64,000 nt of DNA from Primulina eburnea (taxonomy: Eukaryota; Streptophyta; Magnoliopsida; Lamiales; Gesneriaceae): NCBI RefSeq assembly GCF_022965805.1, contig NW_027331331.1, forward strand, positions 45,498-109,497, given 5' to 3'. Shown here piece after piece: positions 1 to 12,800 of the stretch; the stretch's first letter is position 1; each line of letters opens with the position of its first letter. The notes under the pieces were generated by a model. The model worked only from the letters and a program-made list of their open reading frames with translations, had not been told where the DNA came from and ran no database searches. The position numbers and the translations under genes were made by a program.

Positions 1-814
1 AACTCATACTCAAATCCTATGCACAAAACCATATTCAAAATCGATATAATGTACTTCTACTATGCTGAATTTCATAATAATTGCATATGATATCTGTTCT
101 TCGATCTGTTTACAAATATATCATGCTCAATACGTCAAGAACATCATATAACTATCATATTCCAATTCCTCTAACATCTAAATCGTGAAACTTGCTAGAA
201 TTAAGCAATACTTACATCACTTTGTAGCTTTCAAAGCAAGGAACACAATTCTTAACTCGGATTATGATTTGGATGGCTAAATCGTGAAATATCTAAATTC
301 AAGAGCAAGAACTCTCCTTCTTCCTCAAGTTTCCCTTTTCTCTCCTTCACTCGGCTGTGTCATTTGAGCAAGAAGGAAATGAAGCCAGCTCTATATATAC
401 TTTGCATGATTTATAACACATGGCTTATTCTTCAAAGGCCACGCATGACCGCGGGTGCGGTGATCTTAGGAGCGTGGGTGCGCCATTCTCTCGGCCACCC
501 TATTATTTTCCATAATGCACCGACCGCGGGTGCGGTCATGTAACTACCGCGGGTGCGGTCTCAGCACCGCGGGTGCGGTATGGTTAGGACCGCGGGTGCG
601 GTCTTGCAAACTCAAATTAGGGCACCCTACTGTCAATGCACCGCGGGTGCGGTCTAAATCTACCGCGGGTGCGGTGTTATACATTCTAAATTTCATATTT
701 TATCGCATCGTTCCGCCCCGTCTGTTCTTGCGTTTCATATTCAACTATCTACAAGAATCTCAGGCATTACATTTCTCAATTTCTGTCTATTCATATTCGA
801 TCTAGGGCATTACA
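1..814 (-). mobile_element. Partial LTR (minus orientation), 5' end of an LTR of the TGTAATGCCC family
   Basis: Read on the minus strand, the sequence begins at 814 with TGTAATGCCCTAGA, the same start seen in the solo LTRs at 18242 and 53512. Satellite units begin immediately at 815. The part near 130-240 (reverse strand) resembles the post-TATA part of the solo LTR at 33158-35048. A TATA-like stretch (reverse of ctatatatac) lies near 390-400, followed on the minus strand by a pyrimidine-rich leader. The short ORF at 515-805 on the plus strand only translates the GC-rich repeats. The rest of the LTR, and any internal region, lie left of the window, so I cannot tell a solo LTR from a full element. 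Confidence 0.75.
441..680. repeat. Array of GC-rich 13-mer CCGCGGGTGCGGT inside an LTR
   Basis: About seven copies of CCGCGGGTGCGGT (near 451, 527, 548, 566, 589, 642, 663), separated by 5-60 bp of AT-richer spacer. The same 13-mer recurs in the LTRs of the element at 32392-42091 (35477-35712 and 41664-41895). The copies lie upstream of the TATA-like box in the LTR's own orientation, so they occupy the U3 region. Confidence 0.85.
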
Positions 815-3800
815 TTAGTCCTAGGCAACCCCAAAATAAAGTCCATAGAAATGTAATCCAAGTTCTTTTTAAGAATAGCACGCAAAAGTGTTCCCAAAAT
901 TCTATTGACAACTTCAGTTTGTCCATCCGTTTGAGGATGACAAGTAGTAGAAAACAACAATTTGTGCCAAGTTTAGCTCATAAAGTATTCCAAAAGTAAC
1001 TCAAGAATTGAACATCGCGACGAGAAACAATAGTCCTAGGCATGCCATGCAACCTAGCGACTTCTCTAAAGATCAAATCCGCAATGTTTGAAGAATCATC
1101 GGTTTTATGACAAACTATAAAATATGCCATATTAGAGAATCTATCCACAACAACAAAAATAGAATCCCTCCCCTTCTTAGTCCTAGGCAACCCCAAAATA
1201 AAGTCCATATAAATGTCAATCCAAGTTCGTTTTAAGAAGAGCACGCAAAAGTGTTCCCAAAGTTCTATTCACAACTTCAGTTTGTCCATCCGTTTGAGGA
1301 TGACAAGTAGTAGAAAACAACAATTAGTGCCAAGTTTAGCTCATAAAGTATTCCAAAAGTAACTCTAGAATTTAACATCGCGACGAGAAACAATAGTCCT
1401 AGGCATGCCATGCAACCTAGCGACTTCTCTAAAGATCAAATCCGCTATGTTTGAAGCATCATCGGTTTTATGACAAGCTATAAAATGTGCCATATTTAAG
1501 AATCTATACACAACAACAAAAATAGAATCCCTCCCCTTCTTAGTCCTAGGCAACCCCAAAATAAAGTCCATAGAAATGTCAATCCAAGTTCTTTTTAAGA
1601 ATAGCATGCAAAGGTGTTCCCAAAGTTCTATTGACAACTTCAGTTTGTCCATCCGTTTGAGGATGACAAGTAGTAGAAAACAACAATTTTGTGCCAAGTT
1701 TAGCCCATAAAGTATTCCAAAAGTAACTCAAAAATTTAACATCGCAACGAGAAACAATAGTCCTAGGCATGCCATGCAACCTAGCGACTTCTCTAAAGAA
1801 CAAATCCGCAATGTTTGAAGCATCATCGGTTTTATGACAAGCTATAAAATTTTTCATCTTAGAGAATTTATCTACAACAACAAAAATAGAATCCCTCCCC
1901 TTCTTAGTCCTAGGCAACCCAAAAATAAAGTCCATAGAAATGTCAATCCAAGTTCTTTTTAAGAATAGCACGCAAAAGTGTTCCCAAAGTTCTATTGACA
2001 ACTTCAGATTGTCCATCCGTTTGAGGATGACAAGTAGTAGAAAACAACAATTTTGTGCCAAGTTTAGCCCATAAAGTCTTCCAAAAGTAACTCACGAATT
2101 TAACATCGCGACGAGAAACAATAGTCCTAGGCATGCCACGCAACCTAACGACTTCTCTAAAGAACAAATCCGCAATGTTTGAAGCATCATCGGGTTTATG
2201 ACAAGCTATAAAATGTGCCATCTTAGAGAATCTATCCACAACAACAAAAATAGAATCCCTCCCCTTCTTAGTCCTAGGCAACCCCAAAATAAAGTCCATA
2301 GAAATGTCAATCCAAGTTATTTTTAAGAATAGCACGCAAAAGTGTTCCCAAAGTTCTATTGACAACTTCAGTTTGTCCATCCGTTTGAGGATGACAAGTA
2401 GTAGAAAACAACAATTTTGTGCCCAGTTTAGCCCATAAAGTATTCCAAAAGTAACTCAAGAATTTAACATCGCGACGAGAAACGATAGTCCTAGGCATGC
2501 CATGCAACCTAGCGACTTCTCTAAAGAACAAATCAGCTACGTTTGAAGCATCATCGGTTTTATGACAAGCTATAAAATGTGCCATCTTAGATAATCTATC
2601 CACAACAACAAAAATAGAATCCCTCTCCTTCTTAGTCCAAGGCAACCCCAAAATAAAGTTCATAGAAATGTCAATCCAAGTTCTTTTTAAGAATAGCACG
2701 CAAAAGTGTTCCCAAAGTTCTATTGACAACTTCAGATTATCCATCCGTTTGAGGATGACAAGTAGTAGAAAACAACAATTTTGTGCCAAGTATAGCCCAT
2801 AAAGTCTTCCAAAAGTAACTCAAGAATTTAACATCGCGACGAGAAACAATAGTCCTAGGCATGCCATGCAGCCTAGCTACTTCTCTAAAGAACAAATCCG
2901 CTATGTTTGAAGCATCATCGGTTTTATGACAAGCTATTAAATGTGCCATCATAGAGAATCTATCCACAACAACAAAAATAGAATCCCTCCCCTTCTTAGT
3001 CCTAGGCAACTCCAAAATAAAGTCCATAGAAATGTCAATCCAAGTTCTTTTTAAGAATAGCACGCAAAAATGTTCCCAAAGTTCTATTGACAACTTAAGT
3101 TTTTCCATCCGTTTGAGGATGACAAGTAGTAAAAAACAACAATTTGTGCCAAGTTTAGCTCATAAAGTATTCCAAAAGTAACTCAAGAATTTAACATCGC
3201 GACGAGAAACAATAGTCCTAGGCATGCCATGCAACCTAACGACTTCTCTAAAGAACAAATCCGCAATGTTTGAAGCATCATCGGTTTTATGACAAGCTAT
3301 AAAATGTGCCATCTTAGAGAATCTATCCACAACAACAAAAATAGAATCCATCCCCTTCTTAGTCCTAGGCAACCCCAAAATAAAGTCCATAGAAATGTCA
3401 ATCCAAATTCTTTTTAATAATAGCACGCAAAAGTGTTCAAAAAATTCTATTGACAACTTCAGTTTGTCCATCCGTTTGAGGATGACAAATAGTAGAAAAC
3501 AACAATTTGTGCCAAGTTTAGCTCATAAAGTATTCCAAAAGTAACTCAAGAATTGAACATCGCGACGAGACACAATAGTCTTAGGCATGCCATGCAACCT
3601 AGCGACTTCTCTAAAGATCAAATCCGCAATGTTTGAAGAATCATCGGTTTTATGACAAGCTATAAAATGTGCCATATTAGAGAATCTATCCACAAAAACA
3701 AAAATAGAATCCCTCCCCTTCTTAGTCCCAGGCAACCCCAAAATAAAGTCCATAGAAATGTCAATCCAAGTTCTTTTCAAGAATAGCACGCAAAAGTGTT

Positions 3801-6800
3801 CCCAAAGTTCTATTGACAACTTCAGATTGTCCATCCGTTTGAGGATGACAAGTAGTAGAAAACAACAATTAGTACCAAGTTTAGCTCATAAAGTATTCCA
3901 AAAGTAACTCAAGAATTTAACATCGTGACGAGAAACAATAGTCCTAGGCATGCCATGCAACCTAGCTACTTCTCTAAAGAACAAATCCGCTATGTTTAAA
4001 GCATCATCGGTTTTATGACAAGCTATAAAATGTGCCATCTTAGAGAATCTATTCACAACAACGAAAATAGAATCCCTCCCCTTCTTAGTCCTAGGCAACC
4101 TAAAATAAAGTCCATAGAAATGTCAATCCAAGTTCTTTTTAAGAATAGCACGCAAAGGTGTTCCCAAAGTTCTATTGACAACTTCAGTTTGTCCATCAGT
4201 TTGAGGATGACAAGTAGTAGAAAACAACAATTTTGTGCCAAGTTTAGCCCATAAAGTCTTCCAAAAGTAACTCAAGAATTTAACATCGCGACGAGAAACA
4301 ATACTCCTAGGCATGCCACGCAACCTAAAGACTTCTCTAAAGAACAAATCCGCAATGTTTGAAGCATCATCGGTTTTATGACAAGCTATAAAATGTGCCA
4401 TCTTAGAGAATCTATCCACAACAACAAAAATAGAATCCCTCCCTTTCTTAGTCCTAGGCAACCCCAAAATAAAGTCCATAGAAATGTCAATCCAAGTTCT
4501 TTTTAAGAATAGCACGCAAAAGTGTTCCCAAAATTCTATTGACAACTTCAGTTTGTCCATCCGTTTGAGGATGACAAGTAGTAGAAAACAACAATTTGTG
4601 CCAAGTTTAGCTCATAAAGTATTCCAAAAGTAACTCAAGAATTTAACATCGCGACGAGAAACAATAGTTCTAGGCATGCCATGCAACCTAGCGACTTCTC
4701 TAAAGAACAAATCAGCTACGTTTGAAGCATCATCGGTTTTATGACAAGCTATAAAATGTGCCATCTTAGAGAATCTATCCACAACAATAAAAATAGAATC
4801 CCTCCCCTTCTTAGTCCTAGGCAACCCCAAAATAAAGTCCATAGAAATGTCAATCCAAGTTCTTTTTAAGAATAGCACGCAAAGGTGTTCCCAAAGTTCT
4901 ATTGACAACTTCAGTTTGTCCATCAGTTAGAGGATGACAAGTAGTAGAAAACAACAATTTTGTGCCAAGTTTAGCCCATAAAGTCTTCCAAAAGTAACTC
5001 AAGAATTTAACATCGCGACGAGAAACAATAGTCCTAGGCATGCCACGCAACCTAACGACTTCTCTAAAGAACAAATCCGCAATGTTTGAAGCATCATCGG
5101 TTTTATGACAAGCTATAAAATGTGCCATCTTAGAGAATCTATCCACAACAACAAAAATAGAATCCCTCCCTTTCTTAGTCCTAGGCAACCCCAAAATAAA
5201 GTCCATAGAAATGTCAATCCAAGTTCTTTTTAAGAATAGCACGCAAAAGTGTTACCAAAATTCTATTGACAACTTCAGTTTGTCCATCCGTTTGAGGATG
5301 ACAAGTAGTAGAAAACAACAATTTGTGCCAAGTTTAGCTCATAAAGTATTCCAAAAGTAACTCAAGAATTTAACATCGCGACGAGAAACAATAGTTCTAG
5401 GCATACCATGCAACCTAGCGACTTCTCTAAAGAACAAATCAGCTACATTTGAAGCATCATCGGTTTTATGACAAGCTATAAAATGTGCCATCTTAGAGAA
5501 TCTATCCACAACAATAAAAATAGAATCCCTCCCCTTCTTAGTCCTAGGCAACCCCAAAATAAAGTCCATAGAAATGTCAATCCAAGTTCTTTTTAAGAAT
5601 AGCACGCAAAAGTGTTCCCAAAGTTATATTGACAACTTCAGTTTGTCCATCAGTTTGAGGATGACAAGTAGTAGAAAACTACAATTTTGTGCCTAGTTTA
5701 GCCCATAAAGTCTTCCAAAAGTAATTCAAGAATTTAACATCGCGACGAGAAACAATATTCCTAGGCATGCCATGCAACCTTGCGACTTCTCTAAAGAACA
5801 AATCCGCTATGTTTGAAGCATCATCGGTTTTATGACAAGCTATAAAATGTGCCATCTTAGAGAATCTATCCACAACAAAAAAAATAGAATCCCTCCTCTT
5901 CTTAGTCCTAGGCAACCCCAAAATAAAGTCCATATAAATGTCAATCCAAGTTCGTTTTAAGAAGAGCACGCAAAAGTGTTCCCAAAGTTCTATTCACAAC
6001 TTCAGTTTGTCCATCCGTTTGAGGATGACAAGTAGTAGAAAACAACAATTAGTGCCAAGTTTAGCTCATAAAGTATTCCAAAAGTAACTCTAGAATTTAA
6101 CATCGCGAGAGAAACAATAGTCCTAGGCATGCCATGCAACCTAGCGACTTCTCTAAAGATCAAATCCGCAATGTTTGAAGCATCATCGGTTTTATGACAA
6201 GCTATAAAATGTGCCATATTTGAGAATCTATCCACAACAACAAAAATAGAATCCCTCCCCTTCTTAGTCCTAGGCAACCCCAAAATAAAGTCCATAGAAA
6301 TGTCAATCCAAGTTCTTTTTAAGAATAGCACGCAAAGGTGTTCCCAAAGTTCTATTGACAACTTCAGTTTGTCCATCCGTTTGAGGATGACAAGTAGTAG
6401 AAAACAACAATTTTGTGCCAAGTTTAGCCCATAAAGTATTCCAAAAGTAACTCAAGAATTTAACATCACGACGAGAAACAATAGTCCTAGGCATGCCATG
6501 CAACCTAGCGACTTCTCTAAAGAACAAATCCGCAATGTTTGAAGCATCATCGGTTTTATGACAAGCTATAAAATTTTTCATCTTAGAGAATTTATCTACA
6601 ACAACAAAAATAGAATCCCTCCCTTCTTAGTCCTAGGCAACCCAAAAATAAAGTCCATAGAAATGTCAATCCAAGTCCTTTTTAAGAATAGCACGCAAAA
6701 GTGTTCCCAAAGTTCTATTGACAACTTCAGATTGTCCATCCGTTTGAGGATGACAAGTAGTAGAAAACAACAATTTTTGCCAAGTTTAGCCCATAAAGTC

Positions 6801-9800
6801 TTCCAAAAGTAACTCAAGAATTTAACATCGCGACGAGAAAAAATAGTCCTAGGCATGCCATGCAACCTAGCGACTTATCTAAAGAACAAATCCGCTATGT
6901 TTGAAGCATCATCGGTTTTATGACAAGCTATAAAATGTGCCATCTTAGAGAATCTATCCACAACAATAAAATAGAATCCCTCCCCTTCTTAGTCCTAGGC
7001 AACCCCAAAATAAAGTCCATAGAAATGTCAATCCAAGTTCTTTTTAAGAATAGCACGCAAAAGTGTTCCCAAAATTCTATTGACAACTTCAGTTTGTCCA
7101 TCCGTGTGAGGATGACAAGTAGTAGAAAACAACAATTTGTGCCAAGTTTAGCTCATAAAGTATTCCAAAAGTAACTCAAGAATTTAACATCGCGACGAGA
7201 AACAATAGTCCTAGGCATGCCATGCAACCTAGCGACTTCTCTAAAGAACAAATCAGCTACGTTTGAAGCATCATCAGTTTTATGACAAGCTATAAAATGT
7301 GCCATCTTAAAGAATCTATCCACAACAACAAAAATAGAATCCCTCCCATTCTAAGTCCTAGGCAACCCCAAAATAAAGTCCATAGAAATGTCAATCCAAG
7401 TTCTTTTTAAGAATATCACGCAAAAGTGTTCCCAAAATTCTATTGACAACTTCAGTTTGTCCATCCATTTGAGGATGACAAGTAGTAGAAAACAACAATT
7501 TTGTGCCAAGTTTAGCCCATAAAGTCTTCCAAAAGTAACTCAAGAATTTAACATCGCGACGAGAAACAATAATCCTAGGCATGCCACGCAACCTAACGAC
7601 TTCTCTAATGAACAAATCCGCAATTTTTGAAGCATCATCGGTTTTTGACAAGCTATAAAATGTGCCATCTTAGAGAATCTATACACAACAACAAATATAG
7701 AATCCCTCCCTTCTTAGTCCTAGGCAACCCCAAAATAAAGTCCATAGAAATGTCAATCCAAGTTCTTTTTAAGAATTGCACGCAAAAGTGTTCTCAAAAT
7801 TCTATTGACAACTTCAGTTTGTCCATCCGTTTGAGGATGACAAGTAGTAGAAAACAACAATTTTGTGCCAAGTTTAGCCCATAAAGTCTTCCAAAAGTAA
7901 CTCAAGAATTTAACATCGCGACGAGAAACAATAGTCCTAGGCATGCCACGCAACCTAACGACTTCTCAAAAGAACAAATCCGCAATGTTTGAAGCATCAT
8001 CGGTTTTTGACAAGCTATAAAATGTACCATCTTAGAGAATCTATACACAACAACAAATATAGAATCCCTCCCCTTCTTAGTCCTAGGCAACCCCAAAATA
8101 AAGTCCATAGAAATGTCAATCCAAGTTCTTTTTAAGAATAGCACGCAAAAGTGTTCCCAAAATTCTATTGACAACTTCAGTTTGTCCATCCGTTTGAGGA
8201 TGACAAGTAGTAGAAAACAACAATTTTGTGCCAAGTTTATCCCATAAAGTCTTCCAAAAGTAACTCAAGAATTTAACATCGCGACGAGAAACAATAGTCC
8301 TAGGCATGCCACGCAACCTAACGACTTCTCTAATGAACAAATCCGCAATGTTTGAAGCATCATCGGTTTTATGACAAGCTATAAAATGTGCCATCTTAGA
8401 GAATCTATACACAACAACAAATATAGAATCCCTCCCCTTCTTAGTCCTAGGCAACCCCAAAATAAAGTCCATAGAAATGTCAATCCAAGTTCTTTTTAAG
8501 AATTGCACGCAAAAGTGTTCCCAAAATTCTATTGACAACTTCAGTTTGTCCATCCGTTTGAGGATGACAAGTAGTAGAAAACAACAATTTTGTGCCAAGT
8601 TTAGCCCATAAAGTATTCCAAAAGTAACTCAAGAATTTAACATCGCGACGAGAAACAATAGTCCTAGGCATGCCATGCAACCTAGCGACTTCTCTAAAGA
8701 ACAAATCCGCAATGTTTGAAGCAACATTGGTTTTATGACAAGCTATAAATTTTGTCATCTTAGAGAATTTATCCACAACAACAAAAACAGAATCCCTCCC
8801 CTTCTTACTCCTAGGCAACCCCAAAATAAAGTCCATAGAAATGTCAATCCAAGTTCTTTTTAAGAATTGCACGCAAAAGTGTTCTCAAAATTCTATTGAC
8901 AACTTCAGTTTGTCCATCCGTTTGAGGATGACAAGTAGTAGAAAACAACAATTTTTTGCCAAGTTTTGCCCATAAAGTCTTCCAAAAGTAACTCAAGAAT
9001 TTAACATCGCGACGAGAAACAATAGTCCTAGGCATGCCACGCAACCTAACGACTTCTCAAAAGAACAAATCCGCAATGTTTGAAGCATCATCGGTTTTTG
9101 ACAAGCTATAAAATGTGCCATCTTAGAGAATCTATACACAACAACAAATATAGAATCCCTCCCCTTCTTAGTCCTAGGCAACCCCAAAATAAAGTCCATA
9201 GAAATGTCAATCCAAGTTCTTTTTAAGAATTGCACGCAAAAGTGTTCCCAAAATTCTATTGACAACTTCAGTTTGTCCATCCGTTTGAGGATAACAAGTA
9301 GTAGAAAACAACAATTTTGTGCCAAGTTTAGCCCATAAAGTATTCCAAAAGTAACTCAAGAATTTAACATCACGACGAGAAACAATAGTCCTAGGCATGC
9401 CACGCAACCTAACGACTTCTCTAAAGAACAAATCCGCAATGTTTGAAGCATCATCGGTTTTATGACAAGCTATAAAATGTGCCATCTTAGAGAATCTATA
9501 CACAACAACAAAAATAGAATCCCTCCCCTTCTTAGTCCTAGGCAACCCCAAAATAAAGTCCATAGAAATGTCAATCCAAGTTCTTTTTAAGAATAGCACG
9601 CAAAAGTGTTCCAAAGTTCTATTGACAACTTCAGATTGTCCATCCGTTTGAGGATGACAAGTAGTAGAAAACAACAATTTTGTGCCAAGTTTAGCCCATA
9701 AAGTCTTCCAAAAGTAACTCAAGAATTTAACATCGCGACGAGAAAAAATAGTCCTAGGCATGCCATGCAACCTAGCGACTTATCTAAAGAACAAATCCGC

Positions 9801-12800
9801 TATGTTTGAAGCATCATTGGTTTTATGACAAGCTATAAAATGTGCCATCTTAGAGAATCTATCCACAACAACAAAAATAGAATCACTCCCCTTCTTAGTC
9901 CTAGGAAACCCCAAAATAAAGTCCATAGAAATGTCAATCCAAGTTATTTTTAAGAATAGCACGCAAAAGTGTTCCCAAAATTCTATTGACAACTTCAGTT
10001 TGTCCATCCGTTTGAGGATGACAAGTAGTAGAAAACAACAATTTGTGTCAAGTTTAGCTCATAAAGTATTCTTAAAGTAACTCAAGAATTTAACATCGCG
10101 ACGAGAAACAATAGTCCTGGGCATGCCATGCAACCTAGCGACTTCTCTAAAGAACAAGTCAGCTACGTTTGAAGCATCATCGATTTTATGACAAGCTATA
10201 AAATGTGCCATCTTAGAGAATCTTTCCACAACAACAAAAATATAATCCCTCCCCTTCTAAGTCCTAGGCAACCCCAAAATAAAGTCCATAGAAATGTCAA
10301 TCCAAGTTCTTTTTAAGAATAGCACGCAAAAGTGTTCCCAAAATTCTATTGACAACTTCAGTTTGTCCATCCGTTTGAGGATGACAAGTAGTAGAAAACA
10401 ACAATTTTGTGTCAAGTTTAGCCCATAAAGTATTCCAAAAGTAACTCAAGAATTTAACATCGCGACGAGAAACAATAATCCTAGGCATGCCACGCAACCT
10501 AACGACTTCTCTAATGAACAAATCCGCAATGTTTGAAGCATCATCGGTTTTATGACAAGCTATAAAATGTGCCATCTTGGAGAATCTATACACAACAACA
10601 AATATAGAATCCCTCCCCTTCTTAGTCCTAGGCAACCCCAAAATAAAGTCCATAGAAATGTCAATCCAAGTTCTTTTTAAGAATTGCACGCAAAAGTGTT
10701 CCCAAAATTCTATTGACAATTTCAGTTTGTCCATCCGTTTGAGGATGACAAGTAATAGAAAACAACAATTTTGTGCCAAGTTTAGCCCATAAAGTCTTCC
10801 AAAAGTAACTCAAGAATTTAACATCGCGACGAGAAACAATAGTCCTAAGCATGCGACGCAACCTAACGACTTCTAAAAAGAACAAATCCGCAATGTTTGA
10901 AGCATCATCGGTTTTTGACAAGCTATAAAATGTGCCATCTTAGAGAATCTATACACAACAACAAATATAGAATCCCTCCCCTTCTTAGTCCTAGGCAACC
11001 CCAAAATAAAGTCCATAGAAATGTCAATCCAAGTTCTTTTTAAGAATTGCACGCAAAAGTGTTCCCAAAATTCTATTGACAACTTCAGTTTGTCCATCCG
11101 TTTGAGGATAACAAGTAGTAGAAAATAACAATTTTGTGCCAAGTTTAGCCCATAAAGTCTTCCAAAAGTAACTCAAGAATTTAACATCACGACGAGAAAC
11201 AATAGTCCTAGGCATGCCACGCAACCTAACGACTTCTCTAAAGAACAAATCCGCAATGTTTGAAGCATCATCGGTTTATGACAAGCTATAAAATGTGCCA
11301 TCTTAGAGAATCTATACACAACAACAAAAATAGAATCCCTCCCCTTCTTAGTCCTAGGCAACCCCAAAATAAAGTCCATAGAAATGTCAATCCAAGTTCT
11401 TTTTAAGAATAGCACGCAAAAGTGTTCCCAAAGTTCTATTGACAACTTCAGATTGTCCATCCGTTTGAGGATAACAAGTAGTAGAAAACAACAATTTTGT
11501 GCCAAATTTAGCCCATAAAGTCTTCCAAAAGTAACTCAAGAATTTAACATCGCGACGAGAAAAAATAGTCCTAGGCATGCCATGCAACCTAGCGACTTAT
11601 CTAAAGAACAAATCCGCTATGTTTGAAGCATCATCGGTTTTATGACAAGCTATAAAATGTGCCATCTTAGAGAATCTATCCACAACAACAAAAATATAAT
11701 CCCTCCCCTTCTAAGTCCTTGGCAACCCCAAAATAAAGTCCATAGAAATGTCAATCCAAGTTCTTTTTAAGAATAGCACGCAAAAGTGTTTCCAAAATTC
11801 TATTGACAACTTCAGTTTGTCCATCCGTTTGAGGATGACAAGTAGTAGAAAACAACAATTTGTGCCAAGTTTAGCTCATAAAGTCTTCCAAAAGTAACTC
11901 AAGAATTTAACATCGCGACGAGAAACAATATTCCTACGCATGCCATGCAACCTAGCGACTTCTCTAAAGAACAAATCTGCTACGTTTGAAGCATCATCGG
12001 TTTTATGACAAGCTATAAAATGTGCCATCTTAGAGAATCTATCCACAACAACAAAAATAGAATCCCTCCCCTTCTAAGTCCTAGGCAACCCCAAAATAAA
12101 GTCCATAGAAATGTCAATCCAAGTTCTTTTTAAGAATAGCACGCAAAAGTGTTCCCAAAATTCTATTGACAACTTCAGTTTGTCCATCCGTTTGAGGATG
12201 ACAAGTAGTAGAAAACAACAATTTTGTGCCAAGTTTAGCCCATAAAGTCTTCCAAAAGTAACTCAAGAATTTAACATCGCGACGAGAAACAATAATCCTA
12301 GGCATGCCACGCAACCTAACGACTTCTCTAAAGAACAAATCCACAATGTTTGAAGCATCATCGGTTTTATGACAAGCTATAAAATGTGCCATCTTAGAAA
12401 ATCTATACACAACAACAAATATAGAATCCCTCCCCTTCTTAGTCCTAGGCAACCCAGAATAAAGTCCATAGAAATGTCAATCCAAGTTCTTTTTAAGAAT
12501 TGCACGCAAAAGTGTTCCCAAAATTCTATTGACAACTTCAGTTTGTCCATCCGTTTGAGGATGACAAGTAGTAGAAAACAACAATTTTGTGTCAAGTTTA
12601 GCCCATAAAGTATTCCAAAAGTAACTCAAGAATTTAACATCGCGACGAGAAACAATAATCCTAGGCATGCCACGCAACCTAACGACTTCTCTAATGAACA
12701 AATCCGCAATGTTTGAAGCATCATCGGTTTTATGACAAGCTATAAAATGTGCCATCTTGGAGAATCTATACACAACAACAAATATAGAATCCCTCCCCTT

